From the NCBI GenBank assembly GCA_050084985.1, contig JBITNC010000001.1, positions 161,262,001 through 161,326,000 on the forward strand: a stretch of DNA of 64,000 nt, read 5' to 3'. Below the pieces are notes generated by a model, which searched no databases, was not told the DNA's origin, and saw only the letters and a list, made by a program, of their open reading frames with translations. Positions 35,781 to 47,689 of this stretch are shown piece after piece. A program made the translations under genes and the position numbers. Source of the DNA: Nageia nagi. Taxonomy: Eukaryota > Pinophyta. Numbering within the stretch: position 1 is the stretch's first letter; each line of letters begins with the position of its first letter.

Positions 35781-36765
35781 AGTAATGGATAGCCCAAAAA
35801 TAATTAATTTATTTTCTAAATCATATAGTTTAAATCCGCAAGAAAAATAATCCTAGCAAAATCAAACACAAACATTAAACATGTTGTATGATGCTTCTTT
35901 ATCTAAAACTAGTGAGATGGTAGCTTCATCTCAAGAGAAATTGTCTTAGGATAGATTAAATGAAATTTCTCATACAATAGCTAAGTTGTATAATTTATGT
36001 ATTGGATAATATGATATTAATTATGTAATATTTAATATTTTCATTGCTCAAGAGATTGGATGACCTTATCAAGAATCAAATGTTGTAGGACAACTTGTTT
36101 CATTAGGTAAAAAACCTAATCAAACATTATTTGTATATGTAGGAATTGATAGACTTGATAAACAACCTATTCCAAAAATTAGTAAAAAATAATTTTGTAA
36201 TTCTTTGGATTATTTATCACCCTATCTGTGATCTTTTGTCCAATGATATTTTGATAAATGTCATTAGAAAGGACACAAATTAGAATGATATGAACAAGGG
36301 CCACTACATGTAATAGACATATATTATGAAATGCCTATAAATAAGATGAGATTAGGATATAAGAATAAAATGAAATATAATTCAAATAAAAACATGATAG
36401 AATTACAACTTGAAAATCTCACATCTGAAGAATCTCTTTACCTCTATCATCCATTAAAATCAAATGATGATAGTACATTTGATAAGTTGATACCTAATTA
36501 TTTATTCAATAATGATATATCAATTAGTATGGTCAAAATTGAACAAATCAACATCAAAAATATAAAACTTGTATCTGTGCAATCCAAAGTAAAAGTAAAT
36601 TCAACTTTTATTGAAAATAATATTAGAGAAGCAAAAGAATATGATTTAATTGATAAAACTTGGATCCTTGTACCTAATCAATTAGAAGAAGGATCACATA
36701 TAGTAATTGAAGAAACTATTGATGTTAATATTAGTGATGATTCTACTAAGCCTAAAATTATTTAG
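35781..36765 (+). pseudogene. Protease-RT linker of the Tat element
   Basis: This is a weakly conserved linker. Segments such as ESNVVGQLVSLGKKPNQTLF (near 36075) and the open frame 36331-36765 (starting MPINKMRLGYKNKMKYNSNK) show no catalytic motif. The latter ends at a TAG. The same frame resumes and leads directly into reverse transcriptase at ATFAWTYEDMLGI (36833), the 'FAWSYxDMPGI' element just before RT in Tat and Athila pol. Its function is unknown. It is long for this position. Confidence 0.7.
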
Positions 36766-36832
36766 TTAGGAAAATCTTTAACAAAGGAAGATAAAAAGTT
36801 ATTTATATCTATTTTGAAAGAAAAATAGGCCA

Positions 36833-37455
36833 CATTTGCATGGACATATGAAGATATGCTTGGTATAGCTGCTGATCTAGTTGTTCATAATCTAGGTATT
36901 AAAGATGATGCTAAACCTATTAAGCAAAAGTTATGAAAAATGAATCCTACAATATCCTTGATGGTAAAAGAAGAATTACAAAAATTATTAGATGCCAAGT
37001 TTATACAACCAATTGATTATTCAGAATGGATTTCAAATACGGTTCCTGTAAAGAAACCAAATGGAAAAATTTATATCTATACCAAATTTAGGGATTTAAA
37101 TAAAGCATGTCCTAAATATGATTTCCCACTTCCTAATATAGATAATTTAGTGGATGCCATAGCGGGACATGAAATGCTTTCACTTATGGATAGATTTTTT
37201 GGTTATAATCAAATAAAATTTGCTCCCAAAGAACAATATAAAATTATGTTTATAACACCATGGGGAACCTTTTGCTATAAAGTAATGCTTTTTGGTATTA
37301 AAAATGCTAGACCAACATATCAAAGAGCAATGACATACATATTTCATGATTATATGCATGATATCATAGAAGATTATGTCGATGACTTATTGGATAAGTC
37401 TAAAATAATAGAACAACATCCTAAGATATTGATAAAAATATGTGATAGATTTTAG
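36833..37455 (+). pseudogene. Reverse transcriptase of the Tat element
   Basis: This copies RNA into DNA. Motifs in order are AKFIQPIDYSEWISNTVPVK, TKFRDLNKACPKYDFPLPNI, AGHEMLSLMDRFFGYNQIKF, TPWGTFCYKVMLFGIKNA and EDYVDDLLDKSK, with the catalytic Asp pair at 37381-37386. 'RDLNKACPKDDFPLPNID' and 'TPWGxFCYxVMPFGLKNA' are signatures of the Tat lineage. The frame is open from 36940 to 37455, the longest clean pol stretch in the element. A stop ends it just after the palm domain, followed by a frame shift. One substitution stands out: DRFFGYNQIK has Arg where DGFSGYNQI is usual. Confidence 0.93.
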
Positions 37456-37599
37456 ACTTTAATGTTCATCTTAACCCAAAGAAATGTGTTTTTAATGTAA
37501 CTTCAAGAAAACTATTAGGATTCATTGTATCTTGATGAGGAATCAAAATATATCCTTATAAAATTAAAGCAATAATAGACATGCCTTCTCCTTCCAATA

Positions 37600-38202
37600 T
37601 TAAATAATTACAAAGTTTGCAAGGAAAATTACAAGCAATAAGATGTTTTATTTCACAATTATTAGATAAATGTAAACCTTTTACTAAATTGTTAAAAATG
37701 GGAACCATTTTTCATTGGGGTAAAGAACAACAAGAAGCTCTAGATGAAATTAAACAATATTTATTAACACCAGTAGTATTAAGTCCTCCACAGGCCAATG
37801 AACTATTTTTTCTTTATTTATCAGCAATAAAAAATGCATTAGGTATTATGCTTGCTCAAAAGAATGAACATAACAAAGAGCAAGCTATATATTACCTTAT
37901 TCAAACACTAGGTGGATTATGAAATTAAGTATTTATAAATTAAAAAACTATGTTTAGCCATCATTTTTGCAATGAAAAAACTTAGGCATTACATGTTACA
38001 CCATACTACTTATGTTATTGCAAAAGCTGATCCCCTTAAATATATGATGAATAAAACTTACCAAAATACAAGAACATTAAAATGGATCATGTATTTAATT
38101 GAATTTGATTTACAATTCATCAATCAAAAATCCATCAAAGGTCAAGTTATAGCTGATTATTTAGTAGAAGCACCTTTACAAGATGATAATCCCTTATCAT
38201 AG
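37600..38202 (+). pseudogene. pol RNase H (first) of the Tat element
   Basis: After the connection (LQGKLQAIRCFISQL and FHWGKEQQEALDEIKQYLL), the domain appears as LFFLYLSAIKNALGIMLAQK. The expected first catalytic Asp is replaced in the Leu-Ser-Ala context, so this domain is probably inactive even before the frameshifts. It continues at 37972 with MKKLRHYMLHHTTYVIAKAD then PLKYMMNKTYQNTRT, and LIEFDLQFINQKSIKGQVIA, typical Tat sequence. In many Tat elements the first RNase H is degenerate and a second domain takes its place, which fits here. Confidence 0.85.
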
Positions 38203-38269
38203 AATTGCCTGACGAACACATATTTAATTAGACAATGTTGACTTACCAACAGAATTAGAAGAATAATGA

Positions 38270-38548
38270 GATATGAAAATACATTTTGATGGATCTAAGT
38301 GTGAAAAGGGAGGTGGAGTAGGTGTTATATTTGTCACTTCTCAAGGAATACCAATTCCATACTCATTCAAATTAGATTTTCCTTGTACAAATAATAATGC
38401 TGAATATGAGGCCTTAATATTAGCTATTAAGATCACTGTAAAATTAAAACTACAAAAAGTAAAATTCATCAAAGATTCATTGTTAATTATAAATCAAATT
38501 AAAGGAATATTTCAATGTAAAGAACCTTTACTTAAAAAATATAAATAA
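38270..38548 (+). pseudogene. Second, archaeal-type RNase H (aRNH) of the Tat element
   Basis: This open frame of 91 codons reads MKIHFDGSKCEKGGGVGVIF, then NNNAEYEALILAIKITVKL and KFIKDSLLIINQIKGIF. The Asp in 'FDGS', the Glu in 'NAEYEAL' and the Asp in 'KDSLLI' are the three visible catalytic carboxylates of an archaeal-type RNase H1. Its place between the pol RNase H and integrase is the known hallmark of Tat elements. The normal 'GDS' has become 'KDS'. The catalytic residues I can check are retained, unlike the first RNase H. The domain is cut by a TAA after KKYK. Confidence 0.9.
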
Positions 38549-38979
38549 ATAGTTTAAAATTTATTATCTTTATTGATAAAATATGAAATTCAAGCAACTC
38601 CAAGATTAAATAATAGAATTGTTGATGCTATGGCATAAATTGGATAATTAATACCTAAAACTCCTCACCATAAAAACATTCACATTGAAATAGTACAAAT
38701 AATAGAGTCTACTTTAGAAATAGATGATAAAACATATGATGTTTTGAACATCACAATAGAAGGAAAAAATTTATGGTATGACCAATTAGTTAAATTTTTA
38801 AGAGATGTAGTTTTACCTAAAGATTCAACAAAATTAGCTATGAAAGCTTTTAAATTATGAGCATCTCATTATTGCATGTTAGGTGATATACTATATCAAA
38901 AAGGATTTAATGGTATATTATTGCATTTTTTAGAATGGGTTGATTCATAAATTGCAATTTTGTCTGCACATGATGGAAT

Positions 38980-39950
38980 ATAAGAGGATATTTTAGTGGA
39001 CCTGCTATTACAAAATGTTTAATGTGCATGGGATATTATTGGATTACAATGGAACATGATTGTATCAATTATGTTAAAAAATGCATTAAATATCAACAAC
39101 ATGCTCACCTTTTTGTTCAACCTTTGTAAGTGCTTCAACCAATGCAATCTTTGTGGCCATTTTCATAATGGGCCTTAGATCTCATAGGATAAATATCCCC
39201 TACATCATCAAAAGGTCATAAATTTATTATAATAGCTACTGAATATTTTATAAAATGGATTGAATATATACCCATGATTTCAAAAAAAGGTCCTAAAATA
39301 GCCAAATTCATATTACATCATCTTATCTATTGATTTGACATTCTACTCAAATCGTTACTGATAATGGAAATTTTTTTAAAAATAAAGAAGTATTAGTATT
39401 ATGCAAAGCATATCACATATGAATTAGCTTCTCAACACCATATTGTCCTCAAGGTAATGGTCAAGCTAAGGCTACAAATAAAACCATTCAAAGTATTCTA
39501 GTTAAAACTATTAATGACTCTCATAAAGATTAGCATCTTCAAATTCCACATGCTTTATGGTCATATCATACAAGCATTAGAACACCAACTAGGGCAACCC
39601 CATTTTCCCTTGTTTATGGTTTAGAAGTGGTATTTCCATTGGAGATATAAATTCTTTATTTATGAATTGATTTATAAGACTATATAACTGATGAAGTAGC
39701 AAGATAAGAAAGATTAGATCAATTATTACTTTTAGATGAAAAATGAGTCCATGCATTATAACATATGCATGTATACCAACAAACATATCGTATGGAACAT
39801 CAATTACATGATAAATTTGCTCCAAATTGGTTAGGACCTTATATAATAAATAAAAAATATGGTTCTAGGGCATATCATTTGGTTGATATGGAAGGAAATG
39901 AAGAGTATGAACCCATAAATATCACACATCTTCGACCATTCTATAGTTAG
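38980..39950 (+). pseudogene. Integrase of the Tat element
   Basis: The zinc-domain end reads GYYWITMEHDCINYVKKCIK. The core reads WALDLIG (first Asp, near 39177), then GHKFIIIATEYFIKWIEYIP. In another frame TDNGNFFKN-like sequence near 39358 carries the second Asp. FSTPYCPQGNGQAKATNKTI follows, in which the catalytic Glu position (QAE) has become Lys, so this enzyme is dead. PFSLVYGLEVVFPLE and a clean C-terminal frame (39765-39948, FAPNWLGPYIINKKYGSRAY) complete it. No chromodomain follows, as expected for this non-chromovirus lineage. Confidence 0.9.
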
Positions 39951-40018
39951 AAAAAATATTTTCTCTTTGTAAATAGTGTATATACATGTTTTATATGTTA
40001 AAAAAATGATTATGAAAT

Positions 40019-40020
<2 letters not shown>

Positions 40021-40064
<44 letters not shown>
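40021..40064. repeat. (AT)22 microsatellite
   Basis: Twenty-two perfect AT units lie between the end of integrase and the start of the next ORF. The perfection of the run contrasts with the decay around it, so it has probably expanded after insertion. Confidence 0.97.
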
Positions 40065-40066
<2 letters not shown>

Positions 40067-40078
40067 ATGTATTGGTAT

Positions 40079-41558
40079 ATGGCTTTTAAACGATCAAAGA
40101 CTATCCATGTAATGGACAATAGAAGAGGACTTCAATGGTTACCTTGGTATGCAAAATCTTGATATCTAAAAGATAGAGCTATCACATGTGTTATGCAAAA
40201 TATTACTTCTAAAATGAGAAATTTCTTTTGTTTACCTATTGATATACAAAACCTAATAGTATTAAAAAATCAACCTAATCCAAATGATGGATGGTGAATA
40301 GACAATAAAGGAGATGATATCAATATTTACATTGACAAATCCATATATTTTGTTGATTTTATGCATTATCATGATCAAGTTGAAAATATAAATTTAATAT
40401 GTTTTTGTTGGCCTATGTCCTCACCATGATTTTTTCTTTGATTGTACTTTAAATAATTAGGTTTTGAACATAGGATATCACACTTTGCAAAATTTAGATC
40501 TTATTTTTAATTAGGTAAGTCAAATTGCAATAGATCTTAATCATCATAAAATGATCTATGATTTCACCACCTCATTTTTCTCAACTCCAAGATGGTATGA
40601 AAAGCTAATTCAGAAAATTAATTATCACTTTTCTCATATGAAGTCAATATTTTGTTCATCACCTCCATGTGAAAGTTTAACACAACAATTGCCATTGAAA
40701 ATCTTACAAACTTATCTTCCACAATTTCAAATCGATAAATCCAATTTGCATTTCATTGAATGATATCATGATGATAAATAGGTAAAAATGTTACAAAGAA
40801 ACCCATGTAAAGTTATGTCTCAAGTATTTTCATTACCTATGTAAATACAAGAGAAAATAGCTATGTCTTATTACAATGATAGAAACTTTGAAACTTGGGT
40901 ATTAAAACATAATGCGTATAAAATAGCTATTGAAATAGATGCCAAAGAAATGTAGATATAATTAGAGTTAGAAATGAGTTTAATTCATTTGTTTTGTATA
41001 CATTGGCCTTATCAAAAACCTAAAATTTCCCTAAATTGTGTTGATCATGTGAATGTAAAGTATTGGGAATGAATCATATCACTTACTGATGTTGTCAATA
41101 ACTTAGTAATTTAGTATAATACTTCTACAATCCCCAATGATGATATTACATGTGATTACACTTCACTTTTTAGTAAAACATGTTGTATCGATAATGCTAC
41201 AAATACAAAATTAAGATTTAAAAGGATGATTCAATAACTTAATTTACAAAAGAAAATAAAACATGAAGTTTATCCTACACATATTGAAAAGGATTACGTG
41301 GATTGACTCATCAAGAATGTACAACCATGTTCATCATTGTTTGTATGTTTCCATTATTGTGCACAATCAAGTACATCATCACCTACTCAATTCTTTAATA
41401 TTGGAGAACAATATTCAGATTCATCCATCAAACAAAGAGTTATCCAAAAGTATAAATCAAAACCAAAGGCATTTCAAGTGTTTTCACCTCCATTAATTGT
41501 TTATCCACCCAGACATAAACCATTTATTCTTGGAATAGGGCCATATATCTTCAATTGA
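40079..41558 (+). pseudogene. Unrecognised sense ORF after integrase in the Tat element
   Basis: A roughly 490-codon reading starts MAFKRSKTIHVMDNRRGLQW then LPWYAKS at 40079. It changes frame once by 40551 and ends IGPYIFN before TGA at 41556. Roughly a dozen stops interrupt it, but the sequence between them looks like protein: LIHLFCIHWPYQKPKIS, NVKYWE, YCAQSSTSSPTQFF and LIVYPPRHKPFIL. I recognise no domain. There is no signal peptide or obvious membrane segment, so an envelope-like protein is unlikely. Tat elements are known to carry extra ORFs, but those I know of are upstream of gag in sense or downstream of pol in antisense. A sense ORF here is unusual. Confidence 0.55.
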
Positions 41559-41639
41559 ATCCTCCATATTATTATGTTTTGAAACAAAGAGGTTGGAACA
41601 TTGTTAAAATATCATCCCATAATATTTGAAGGAATTAAA

Positions 41640-42890
41640 AAAAATTGTATATATATATTATTTATACTTAGAAATATATAATTCTCAAGCATCTTGGCTA
41701 TAGGGTGCGTTGCTCTATAAATATATATCCCATTATTAAATTAGGAAATGTTATCCATATTTGATGAAAAATATGATAATTTAGATCACTTATCAATTTA
41801 TATTTATATATTCCCCCATTCATATATACCATTTGTACACATATTACATCACATATTTATGATTAACATAATATTGTTTAAAGTTATCATCATTCTAGTT
41901 TCTATTATGACATTTGATATATGAATTTTAGTCAATTTAAGATGATAGACAAACATGTTTGATATCTTTAGAATATCACAAACTCAAACACTATTCTCAC
42001 ATTTAAAATCCCAAAACAAATAGACATTGAATGTTTTGAAGTATAGTTTTAAAGGAAATATTCTCCCATTATTTTGCTTCATCCCTAAGCCAAGGCAAAA
42101 AGAAAAGAGAGACTATGGATGCCTGTCTGGCAATGGGGCCTACCTAATGAAGATGCAACATGTCCAAAGAAATTTGGACCACTATATGCACATAAGGAGA
42201 ATTGAATTTAAACTATGCTTTTAAAAACATTTAATTTATGGATGTCTAGAGAAGTAAATGAATATCAACATGCACACACGAGTTCAAGATAAACTTTTGA
42301 TATAATGACTATGTTTTATATCATCTCTAATTGCATAAATGAAGGTAAAAGAAAGATTGATAAAGCTATTTAATTGATTATTTATTTAATCATGTTATGT
42401 TATCAATATTATCCATGTATCCCAATATAAAATTATCTTTATTATTATTTAAATTGATAAATGATCTTGTTATTCTAGTTATATTCTATATTTGTATAAC
42501 ATTTCTTATCATATATACACATACATAGCTAAGAAATGGAAAATGATGCATCTAATTTTGTAATTATTATACTTAAAATATGTATTATAAAATTTTATTT
42601 ACAAAAATTTCATTATTTAAGTATTTTATATAACCTTAATGATAATAGAATCAAAATACTCGAGCATCATTCAATATATAAAACCATCATAAACTTGAAT
42701 ATATAATCATAAGAAAATATATCATTATATACCTATCTAGCAATATAAAACTAAACATGACATCATCCCAAATATCCTCAACTACTCAATCATATAACAT
42801 ATCAAATCATAACATCTCAAATTACATCATCTCATAAAAATATAAACATATAAAAACACATGATCTCATAAAATATACAATCTCTTCATC
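41640..42890 (+). other. Tat non-coding region between sense ORF and PMD ORF
   Basis: The sequence is AT-rich with no coding motif. Its 41690-42330 part is shared with 4260-5360. It begins with a TATATATATATTATTTATA stretch at 41650. Confidence 0.55.
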
Positions 42891-44745
42891 ATGATAAAAA
42901 TACAATATGGGCATCCTCATGGACTACCCCAACCACCTGATCCTCCTTGAGGACTACTTCAACCACTACCCTAACCCTAGGAGGATGTCCAAGGTGTAAT
43001 ACCTTGCTAGGAGAGGCTCCAAATCTCTCTATCCTACCTAGAGAACCGACCATACCCTAAGCACTACTGCCAACCTGATAAGTAGACAAGTTAATAGGCA
43101 TATAAATCAATGAAGGTATGGGATACTGCACTTTAAGAGAAAATATTGGTACACTTGTCAACTAAATCTGAATAATAACACTATAATAATCTCTCTACTA
43201 ATAAATTCTATAAACAAATGCTAAAGATATACTCTCTATACCCCTAAGAGTAGGTGATACTCCCATATAATGAGCCTAAGCTCCCTACAATGATATACAA
43301 GCCTCATCCCTCTCTTGATGATATTGATCCCTCTCAGCTCTATATTAATACATGCATGAGTTGGCCTACACCAACTGATATCTGAGCTCATAAATATCAC
43401 CTAGTAAAGTATCAATACTAGGAATCTAAGTCATCAAGATATCACCTCTCTCATCATCATCTCTACCTAGGGTAACTCCCTCCTTAGCTAGACTCACTAC
43501 TCCCTCCTCTAAAATAAATTCCTTAGTTGCATCTATCATCCTCTCCTCTCCCTCACCTACTACTGTATCACTTGTAGCTACACCCACCTCCTCAACATCA
43601 TCAACATGCTAATGAACACATATACCCTTTCCATCATCATCACCACCCTCTACATAAACATGCCACCAAGATCTAAACTCCTTAATAATGCCAATATCAT
43701 CTACCCTAATATCATCCTTAGTTAATACCTCCTCTTGAGTAGGATATGGCTCTGCATACACCAAATATTGAACACCATCCACTAGGATGGTACCCTAACA
43801 CTAATATAGCACTGGTGGAGGTGTAATGTCTTGAACTAAACCAAACTAGTGGTGTACTCTCCAAAACTAAAAAAATCAAGAAATTCTATTCATATACCAC
43901 TCAATACATGTGGCTACTAAATACTAGTAATCTCCCCTACAAGCTCAATCCAAAATGGATATAAATGATAAGGTTTAAACCTCACCTGATCCAAAACTAA
44001 TTGAGCTAGGATGCAATGGTAATAGGCCACATATTGCCTAATGACATATGATGGATGAACATAAAAATCATCATGCCATTAAATGACAAATGGCTACTAA
44101 AACTAGCCACAGGTAAGCCTAAAGGGTGAGCTATAAGAATATGCTTGTAAGCCCATGCTTGTAAAGTGATAATAACTGATAATGAGGCATGATGCCCCTA
44201 AAAATAAAAGAATAGCTCTCTATAAATCTAAGCTAATAGTGTAGGGTCCCAAGCATACACTGTCTCATGCTGCATCATATCTGCTATAATTGTAAAAGTA
44301 ACCATGGAAATCTCCCACCACTAGTATTTGGGAGAGTATAACACTGAACTAATCCTATCACATATGAAAAAAATATAGCCCCCATTTGATCCTCCATCCA
44401 ATACTGGTAACATCAGATCCCTCTAGAAATAACCTCAAAAATAATAGTATCAACTCTATCTACTCTGTAAAGATAGGAAATCGTTGGCAAAGCTTTAGCT
44501 TTGTCTATCACATGCTGTATCCTTTGACCATGGATAGGTAATCTATATAATCAATGAATGTCCTCTATAGTGATTATCATCTCCCCAGTTGCGAGATGAA
44601 AGGTCAAAGTATAAGCATTCCATATATCTAATAAAGCTACCAATAAAAGATACTCCCAATGAATGTGACCCATATATGGGCCCACACAAAATCCAACCAT
44701 CCAAAAAAATGTGTGATCAATAGGACCCAAAATCTCCCTACCCAC
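42891..44745 (-). pseudogene. Antisense plant mobile domain (PMD) ORF of the Tat element
   Basis: The minus-strand reading from 44745 gives MGREILGPIDHTFFWMVGFC, LLLVALLDIWNAYTLTFHLA and TGEMIITIEDIH. This is the plant mobile domain core ('L-x-x-LxExWxxETHTFHLPxGEMTITLEDV'). Later fragments such as YRLPIHGQRI and VISRGI match the following part, and a decayed C-terminal half extends to about 42890. PMD is found in transposable elements, often antisense in Tat-type elements, and in host genes of the MAIL/MAIN type that work in silencing and genome stability. The first 64 codons are open and then stops are frequent. Its start lies about 1.2 kb before the 3' LTR. Confidence 0.85.
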
Positions 44746-45902
44746 ATGAATGATAGAAGGGTATCTACCATGAGGCTTAAAAATATCTTGAACCTACAAA
44801 TTTATAAAACTTAACTTTACAAAAAAAATTTGGGTGATTCAACATGAAATGTTGACATTCAAATGCTAGTGTTATAGAATTGATGGATCTGACATATAAA
44901 CACTGATAACCTTGAAATCCTTTGGTTCTAGCCTATGATCGTGGTTGAGGGTTTGAAAATTTGTTAAAACAAATAGAAAGAAAAGTATAAACTAAATTAT
45001 AATATGATGGAAACATTTTAAGTACCTAATTATTGTATTTTATAACTAAAAAATTAAAACAAAATGGTTAAAAAATTAGATATAAGAAAAAGTTAAAAAA
45101 ATAAGGTTAGTTTAAAATCCTACCTCTTCCTAGATAGGTCAAGAACGGATAGCAAAGTGATGACATGGAGGCATGATAGTCTCATCAGATACTAACAGAT
45201 AATAATATAGTAAATAGTATGAAGAATAAATGATACCTAGAAGATAAGAAAGTGACAAAAAAAGATAGAAAGTAATAATGAAATTTAAATAGTATGAAGA
45301 TTAGATAGTGGATGCTAGTGATACATTAATATATGCCAGCATTTTAATTCTACTACCAATGATTTATGTAATCCAAAAAAAAAAGAAGGGGGGTTATGAT
45401 TATATTTTTTTAAGAAACTTAAGCTTCATGCATAAAAGATTTTGATAATAATTCTTAATATATTGTTGATTTTGCAAATATGAAAAATGGTAAAATGTGA
45501 TAAATCATTATTACATAAGATTACTGTAAAACCTTATTATCAGGATAAAGGACAATATAATCAAAAACCCATATACTAAAGAAATACTTATATGGTACAT
45601 GTGTGCTTAGACATGCAAAATGACATAACAAAAATGTCATGCAACTATCACACAAGTTCAACACATTGTCATACTAAAAATAATCATTTTTGAAGTATAT
45701 CCAAATTTGTTTTCAAAACACATCAAATGTTAAATGAAAACAAATTTTATCATAATTTGATAGATCAAAATTTTGACTTACATAAGAAATTGAGTCAAAA
45801 TTTCTATCATAAAAAGCCTCAAAGATAATTAGATAAAATAATAATTTAAAGCTTCCCATTCTATGTTTTTGAAGTATTAACCTCATCTTTGGTTAATAAT
45901 TC
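44746..45902. other. Tat spacer between PMD start and polypurine tract
   Basis: No coding motif was found. A weak copy of the recurrent motif (GTGGATGCTAGTGATACATT and, after a gap, TGCCAGCATT) is at 45308-45345, and a poly-A run is at 45377. Any antisense promoter for the PMD ORF would have to lie here, but none is recognisable. Confidence 0.45.
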
Positions 45903-45915
45903 AAAAAGGGTAAAA
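45903..45915 (+). other. Polypurine tract of the Tat element
   Basis: AAAAAGGGTAAAA lies directly against the 3' LTR, with one pyrimidine interruption. Confidence 0.75.
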
Positions 45916-46798
45916 TGTAGACATCAAAATATGATCCACTTGTACATTAAAAAATCAAGACTTAAAATGTTGATAATTAGGATACAATTGCTAGTGATTA
46001 GTAAAGGTTACTGGAATCCACTTATGATCGTTGGTGACTCTACAATGGAAAAATCAAAACTCAAAAAATAGAAGATGAATTGTAAGTTTCATCCTCTCTG
46101 CAAAAGTATGGACAGTGAGGGTTAGTTATTACCTACATTGTCACTAGACATGAAATCCTTTTGGTTATTTCAAGTTGGTAATAAACTTTGACTCCCCCTT
46201 TTCAACCTTCTAGAATTCCATAAATGCCCATTAAAAAAACCTACAAATACATGAGGAAAATAGATAATAAAGCAAGAGGGGGAAAATTGAAGTAAACTTA
46301 TGCTGCTGAAATGAAGATTGAACTATGAGATTTATTTTAATTTGATTATTGTTATATGCTTTTCTTCCTTATGTTAAGATTTCAAAAAAGTATAGGTATG
46401 TTTTAATGTGTTTTTTGAGCATATGTGTAGGATTAATAGGTGTTAAGACACAACAAAATTCAAAGGCATCATAGATATAGATGATAAAAACCTAGAACCT
46501 GAGAGAGTGATTCAAATTAGTAAAAAATTTAAAGTTACAAAAATGCTAGCAACTTGATTCAAGGGTTGACATTCCACCTCAGTCGCCAGCATTTTGATAA
46601 GGGTCGTCAGTGAGCTTTCATCTATATATTTGAATGACTTATTTTATACATGGATTTGTAAAAAGTTGTTTCATAAGGCAACTATATCTACTAATATAAA
46701 ATTTGTAATACCAAGGTCTTCTAGAAAATTAATAAAATTTTAGTTTGTATTAACTGTATTTGTCTTATTTGCTAACAAGATTGATTTTCTAATTGACA
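45916..46798 (+). repeat. 3' LTR of the Tat element
   Basis: It starts TGTAGACATCAAAATATG and ends TTTTCTAATTGACA. The target duplication CAAAG follows at 46799-46803. Confidence 0.95.
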
Positions 46799-46803
46799 CA
46801 AAG

Positions 46804-47250
46804 CATATGTGGAAAAGATGAAGATGCTTGGATAGGATATTTCAAATGTAATTATAGTGAAGAAATTATTGAAAATACTTATTTACAAGTGGAACCATGT
46901 AGCAATTAAAATTCAAGAGTACAAATATCTATCCACTCTTACTTATGATCAACTTATAGGATCCTTGATGGCCCATGAGGAGAGACTCTAATATTATTCA
47001 TAATCACCACTTGCAATTGATGAAGAGAAGGCTTATACAAGAAAGGAGGTTGAAGCTACCAATGCATAAGAGGCTAAGGAATAGGCCAATCATATTCAAG
47101 AGGAAAATTAAAGAGAGGAGTTACCTAAGGAAGAGGTAGAGGTGGATTAAATGGAGGGGGATACATTGTAATAGATTTGGGAAATATGAGAGAGAGTGTA
47201 GAGAAAAGGATAATCAAGAAGGTACAAGTGCAACCCATTGTGGAGAGGAA
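46804..47250 (+). pseudogene. Copia gag, part 2, with decayed zinc knuckle
   Basis: This continues the reading broken at 29320: AYVEKMKMLG, a stop, DISNVIIVKKLLKIL, then STLTYDQLIGSLMAHEERL. These are the standard C-terminal half of copia gag ('xVVxKILRSLxxKFDxxVxAIEExKDLxxLTxDELxGSLxAxE'). After a Glu-rich stretch with several stops, the region near 47168 has RFGKYERECREKD, where the zinc knuckle should be. The first cysteines are lost. Joining this to 28903-29320 gives a normal gag length, which is the main proof that the Tat element is an insertion. Confidence 0.85.
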
Positions 47251-47299
47251 GATGGGACCTCCAATTTATTTTTATCTTATAGGAAGACTAATTAGAACC

Positions 47300-47680
47300 T
47301 TAATGAAACTTAGATTCTAGATACTGGTGCCTTTAATCATATGACCAAAAAATTAGAGTTGCTAGCCTCAATGGAAAACTCTTTCAAGTCTAATATAAAG
47401 ATTAGAGATGATAATACATTGATTATGGAAGGCATAAGAACCATGGAAGTAAACACTAAAGGGGACATCAAGAAGGTAAATAACATCTATTACACTCCAA
47501 ATATCAAAAATAATTTGTTAAGTGGGATAAATTATGGAGAGGAACTATAAGCTTGTATTTGAACATTAAAAGTGTGTTATCTATGATAAGAATAATGGTC
47601 ATAGGATGGTCACTACAATCCCAATGACCAAGAATAGATTATTTCCACTCACATTTGGAAGAGATTGTACCTAAGTAGAA
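47300..47680 (+). pseudogene. Copia protease domain
   Basis: ILDTGAFNHMTKKLELLA carries the Asp-Thr-Gly catalytic triad of the aspartic protease in its usual copia setting ('W-x-L-DSGASNHM'). GDIKKVNNIYYTPNIKNNLL follows, matching the 'I-x-x-VLYVPxLxxNLLS' end of the domain. The frame 47341-47548 is open. It lies directly after gag, as expected. The catalytic Asp-Thr-Gly appears intact. Confidence 0.88.
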
Positions 47681-47689
47681 GATATAGCT

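Larger units (their letters stand above)
29321..46798 (+). mobile_element. Tat/Ogre-lineage Ty3-gypsy element, 17.5 kb
   Basis: Two LTRs (885 and 883 bp) start TGTAGACA and end TTGACA, flanked by the perfect duplication CAAAG. Inside, on the plus strand, are a 1.5-kb leader, a Gln-rich ORF, gag with a CX3H-type knuckle, protease, RT, RNase H, a second RNase H, integrase and an unrecognised ORF. A PMD ORF on the minus strand comes next, then a polypurine tract. The RT sequence (RDLNKACPKYDFPLPNI) and the second RNase H place it in the Tat lineage, whose members include the very large Ogre elements. All ORFs carry stops. It lies within copia gag. Confidence 0.95.

Noticed and set aside
39831-40067. 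A minus-strand reading rich in alternating Ile-Tyr
   Set aside because: It is the translation of the (AT)22 microsatellite and the complement of the integrase end.
40079-41558. Reading the unknown Tat ORF as an envelope-like gene
   Set aside because: I saw no signal peptide, transmembrane segment or cleavage-site-like basic motif.
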